DNA from: Diphasiastrum complanatum
Lineage: Eukaryota; Streptophyta; Lycopodiopsida; Lycopodiales; Lycopodiaceae
Assembly: GCA_029204225.1 (NCBI GenBank)
Contig: CM055095.1
Location: 76,060,896-76,124,895 of the forward strand
Direction: 5' to 3'
DNA length: 64,000 nt
Part shown: positions 60,701-64,000 of the stretch, piece after piece
Position numbering within the stretch: position 1 is the stretch's first letter
How the letters are laid out: every line of letters begins with the position of its first letter
Program-made: the position numbers and the translations under genes
Notes under the pieces: model-generated
The model's database searches: none
What the model was told of the DNA's origin: nothing
What the model saw: the letters and a program-made list of their open reading frames with translations, nothing else

Positions 60701-61183
60701 ACAATGCCACTGCAACACAACAATATTACGCTCGTATACATGGCATACCAACATGCACATGTGTTAGTTGCGAATCAAACTATTTCAAATTCCAAGTTCA
60801 TTTGTTGACTGACGATGACGAAAACTACATTTTAACTCTCAAACAAATCCCTGACAACCTAGCAATTTTTTTTCCCAAAATACATCTGTGCCCAATGTCG
60901 TAAAAGTATATATTCTGATAGAATTCCAAAACTAATGTGTCCAAATCATATATTGACTACTTGTGAAGTGCTGCTCTCCATAAAAAATCTCAACAAACTA
61001 GAAGAACGTTTAGTTGCACCTAGAATTGCTTTCTTACAGGTAAAAGATTTGACATATGGCGAACATGTAGGTGTGACAGGAAGTATTGTCAATGTCGTTG
61101 CAGATCTCGAAAAAATTCAAATTGTGCTACCGCGCTTTATAGATGGAGAGGCATCTCTTACAATAGCTTTAAAAAAACTTTGA
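60679..61183 (+). pseudogene. Helitron N-terminal region: cysteine motif and DUF6570-like domain
   Basis: Two open parts (60,679-60,903 and 60,935-61,183) are separated by a frame change. The first contains CTCVSCESNYFKFQVH, the Helitron C..C..C...F motif. Around 60,885 is a KYICAQC-like pair in another frame. The second contains KLEERLVAPRIAFLQVKDL, GEHVGVTGSIVNVVADL and VLPRFIDGEASLTIALKKL. This matches the DUF6570-like domain of many Helitrons, whose usual signature is RI.FM.I..LPRG.Q..I.G.VVNVP followed by LPR. In intact elements the Rep nuclease follows; here it does not. Confidence 0.75.
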
Positions 61184-62013
61184 AAAAACCTACCGTCTTC
61201 CTACAGCGCAGCCCTAATGACATTTACACGAATGCTTTTAATCTTCAAATAAGTGCATTGTGGCATGCAAATATGGACATTCAATTCATTTTAGATCCTT
61301 ACGCAGCAGCAAGTTACTGTACATCATACTTCACGAAAACTGACGATACAATTTCCAAATCATTAAAACATGTATTTCAAACATGTAGAGAAAATCATTA
61401 TGATACCATAACAAGGTTAAAGACCATGAGTAATACTCTGTTAAACACACAACAAATAAGTGCACAACTTGCGGCATTCATTGTATTATCACTTCCATTG
61501 CATCATTCGACAAGAACATTTACATTCATAAACACAAACCCAGAACACCTACGTCCATTTGTTTTGAAACAAAAATCTCACCTACAACAACTTGAACCAG
61601 ATTCTATTGACATACATTATAAAACTAAAATTGATAAATACATCGCTCGTCCAAATACACATTTCGACCTCTGTTTAGCAGAATACATATCATGTTATTG
61701 CATTATCAGTCAAAAAATTTCAAAAAGTAGGACACCAAAAATTATTAGATTTGTTCACTACAATAGACATAAAGACCCAAACAATTTCTATCGTGAACAA
61801 CTGCTTCTATACAAGCCCTTCCTTGAATCTGAAAACACAATAGTTAACCCACATTCTACATATAAAGATGCCTACGATTTTCACTACAATACCATTCATA
61901 CAAATAGCAACAAGTTTAACTACAACTTCCAAGCTATGTTTACTAATTGCACATCATGCATCTACTACAACCAGGACCACATCGTAAATCTCAATGCAAA
62001 GCCTGCCAATTAG
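61180..62013 (+). pseudogene. Helitron replicase, linker between Rep and helicase
   Basis: A 277-codon open stretch opening with QRSPNDIYTNAFN, then ALWHANMDIQFILDPYAAAS and YFTKTDD. This is the conserved region after the Rep nuclease in Helitrons (RSP...TN.YN....W.AN.DIQ...D.YA...Y...Y..K). Later it has a LAAFIVLSLPLHHSTRTFTFINT-type block (read in pieces: AAFIVLSLPL, RTFTFINT) and RFVHYNRHKDPNNFYREQLL, also conserved. Residues before RSP belong to the DUF6570-like part, so the nuclease-coding segment, about 1.3-1.5 kb in the family, is missing. The reading frame starts without an ATG, as expected for an internal segment of a polyprotein. Confidence 0.8.
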
Positions 62014-62172
62014 AGACGAGCAACAATGTGAATATAATGCTGAGCTCGACATTCCATCCCTTTGCCGACCTCATTCAAGACAACCTCACAAGAAACTGGC
62101 AAATTTCTATACCCAATCATGGACAACAATACGTACTTCGAAAACATCAGAAGCCTCAATCAAACACAATGA

Positions 62173-63370
62173 TTGATCTTTGATGATATTATGCGATTAA
62201 AACGACTTCAACCAAATGAACGCATTCATTTACTTCTAACTGTTGGGGCAGGCACTGAAAAAACATACACATTACTACTTTTAGCTTATGAATTGCTTCG
62301 ACATTATTATAGATACCATTCCACAGATATTGAATTACCGAAAGCTTTGTTAATGGCATATACCGATAAAGTCGCATACAACATTCGTGGCACTACCATT
62401 CATTCATCGCTGCATATACCTATAAATGCCAAAAAATTAACATCGTTGTTTGGTGACAAGCTCCAAGAACTAACTACTAAATATCGTGACATACGGCTTG
62501 CCATATTTGATGAAATATCTTTGATAGGTCGTCGTATTTTCCAATTCGCCGATCAACGACTTCGATCAATAAAATATAGACCAACCTCTTTTTTTGAAGA
62601 TCTTGACGTAATAACTTGTGGTGATTTTTTTCAAACAGGCCCTGTTTTAGATGCATGGATTTTTAAATCAAATGATGCCTCTCTCAATACATTCGAATTA
62701 TTGTACTGGAATAAATTATTGCGTTGTTATGAATTAACACAAACAATGCGCGAAACTGATGACACATGCATTGGGATATTGAATCGAATAAGAGAAGCCA
62801 CTCAAACTAGCAAAGACATTCACTGGATTAACCAGCAATCTTATAAACCCATTCCGAATACGCTAAATATTCCTTACCTGTGCCATACAAACAAAGAAAT
62901 AGAAACACACAATGAACAGGCTTTTAAGCAAGCAGAGGGCACTAGATTTTACCTGCATGCAAAGGACACACGCTCTTGCACATGTAGCAAATCAATATCC
63001 ATTCTTGAAAAACCAAGAAACACTGCTGGTTTATGGAAAACTATAGTTGTCAAAATATGCATGTTTGTTGAAATATGTAGTTCAAACATCAATATTGAAG
63101 ATGGTCTTGTAAATGGTGCTGATGGTCTATTTCAAACAAAAACGACCATAATGGCAACTGATATTATTTGAATTCAATTTCTTGATTCACGTGTTGGCCA
63201 AAAAACACGGCTTGCCCGTACTCACTTCTATACAATGAAACATATACCAAAAACATGGACACCAATTTACAAAGTTAGTAAAGAATTCCAAATAGGATCC
63301 TCATTTTTAAATACCATTACACGAAACCAGTTTCCTATACAACTTGTTGTTGCTCGTACTATACATTAAC
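62173..63370 (+). pseudogene. PIF1-type DNA helicase of the Helentron
   Basis: The main open part is 62,173-63,171. Motif I reads VGAGTEKTYTL, where the family has GxAGTGKS/T, so a Walker A glycine is replaced by Glu. Motif II is LAIFDEISLIG, motif III TCGDFFQTGPV, motif IV ELTQTMRETDD, and later LVNGADGLF. After a TGA at 63,169-63,171 the same frame goes on with IQFLDSRVGQKTRLAR and ends in FPIQLVVARTIH before TAA (about 63,367), the last helicase motif (usually P..LA.A.TIHKSQG). The TGA could come from TGG and the TAA from CAA. PIF1-like helicases unwind DNA during rolling-circle transposition. The stops and the Walker A change say this copy is inactive. Confidence 0.85.
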
Positions 63371-63392
63371 CACCCCGCTCCATAATTAACAT

Positions 63393-64000
63393 TTGAAAGT
63401 CGACCCATGTATTAGAAAAGAAATGCACTGCCCTCGCAATCATGCAAATTGGCGCATTCAAATTCCTATCATGGAGCAGTTCAAAACTACACACCTTGTT
63501 ATTCAATCTTTAAACACTGTCTCATTGCAAAAACATGAAATCGATATTTTAGCGAACTACAATTTTATGAGCTCAAATATTTGTGTTTCCAAGAAACAAG
63601 AAACCACAACCAAGCATCATACTTGACCAGGAATTTCCATGCCATACAAAATTACTGCTTCTCTGGCGCAACCATATACTATGAACGTACCCAAAAATTG
63701 CATTGTTATGACATACACAATACAGATGTCGTAGAAATTATCAAAGCTTATTTCAATGTGAACAAACCATATAGTATGATTGTGCTTGCAGTGTATCGAA
63801 AACTGAATTCAAATCTGATGAGATTCTTGAATACAATAGAAGATATATTACAAAATGCATCCACAGACATACCAACACCAACGACCATTCTTGGAGACTT
63901 CAATATCAATATGCTTGCTTGCAACAACCATGCCAACCATCTTACGACATTCATGCAAAAACATGGTTTCCAACAAACTATCACTACACCAACAACCTTG
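63393..64000 (+). pseudogene. Endonuclease/exonuclease/phosphatase (EEP) domain fused after the helicase, cut by the window end
   Basis: The first part (63,393-63,575) reads THLVIQSLNTVSLQKHEIDI, the typical first strand and helix of an EEP nuclease. After a frame change between about 63,540 and 63,575, an open frame runs to the window end with LKYLCFQETRN (catalytic Glu in QET, 63,590-63,598), MIVLAVYRKLNSN (the Y.P-like strand), TTILGDFNINML (GDFN catalytic motif, about 63,893-63,904) and QKHGFQQTITTPTTL near the end. The final SDH motif would lie beyond 64,000. In Helentrons this nuclease follows the helicase. An independent LINE endonuclease was considered, but the spacing right after the last helicase motif favours a fusion. 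Confidence 0.8.

Larger units (their letters stand above)
55300..64000 (+). mobile_element. Helentron-type (Helitron2-like) rolling-circle transposon, decayed, right end outside window
   Basis: A plus-strand series of transposon segments: an RPA1-like piece (55.3-56.05 kb), unknown blocks (57.16-58.38 and 59.36-59.98 kb), HTH-like repeats (60.25-60.7 kb), a Helitron cysteine/DUF6570-like part (60.68-61.18 kb), the post-Rep linker (61.18-62.01 kb), a PIF1 helicase (62.17-63.37 kb) and an EEP endonuclease (63.39 kb onward). A helicase followed by an EEP nuclease marks Helentrons; canonical plant Helitrons lack the nuclease. The HUH Rep domain is not found. Many stops and frame changes show the copy is dead. 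The left edge is a guess, placed before the RPA-like part; the repeats at 53.8-55.0 kb could also belong. Confidence 0.7.

Noticed and set aside
63393-64000. Independent LINE endonuclease
   Set aside because: The EEP motifs start directly after the last helicase motif on the same strand, and no reverse transcriptase is visible. A Helentron fusion is the simpler reading, though the far side lies outside the window.

Overview
The window looks like nuclear DNA of a land plant with a large, repeat-rich genome. The evidence is plant-type Ty1/copia and Ty3/gypsy LTR elements, a plant BTB/POZ gene, a plant BAG co-chaperone gene with introns, and AT-rich spacers with long microsatellites. I cannot name the species. 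A fern or another non-angiosperm lineage is a guess, prompted by the mixture of elements and by an endonuclease-bearing Helitron. I saw no rRNA, tRNA, CRISPR array or bacterial-style operon.

Layout. 1-5.6 kb: LTR pieces, an approximately 60-bp tandem repeat and a 1-kb GC-rich foldback element. 6.08-7.53 kb: an intact single-exon BTB/POZ gene (minus strand) with a tandem duplication upstream. 8.2-10.4 kb: remains of a hAT transposon. 11.5-12.3 kb: a Ty3/gypsy fragment. 12.3-17.4 kb: no gene recognised. 17.5-29.6 kb: a three-level nest of LTR fossils (a copia element split by a gypsy element, which carries another copia element). 31.9-47.3 kb: more copia and gypsy fossils, including a rearranged second copy of the gypsy-into-copia junction. 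50.29-51.62 kb: a four-exon BAG gene (minus strand) with one apparent frameshift. 52.74-53.59 kb: a second copy of the GC-rich foldback element. 53.8-56.8 kb: tandem repeats, microsatellites and an RPA-like fragment.

55.3 kb to the window end is the most unusual part. It appears to be a decaying rolling-circle transposon of the Helentron (Helitron2-like) kind. In order it shows an RPA1-like zinc-ribbon segment, unknown coding blocks, two possible helix-turn-helix repeats, a Helitron cysteine/DUF6570-like domain, the post-Rep linker, a PIF1-type helicase and a C-terminal endonuclease/exonuclease/phosphatase (EEP) domain that runs off the window end. The HUH Rep nuclease expected between the DUF6570-like part and the linker is absent, so this copy looks internally deleted. 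A 442-bp near-palindrome lies inside the block.

The two host genes are unrelated in function. BAG proteins regulate Hsp70. The BTB protein belongs to a plant-specific family, probably acting as a ubiquitin-ligase adaptor. The other structured sequence is transposon-derived or simple repeat. All family calls come from reading motifs by eye; no database search was run.
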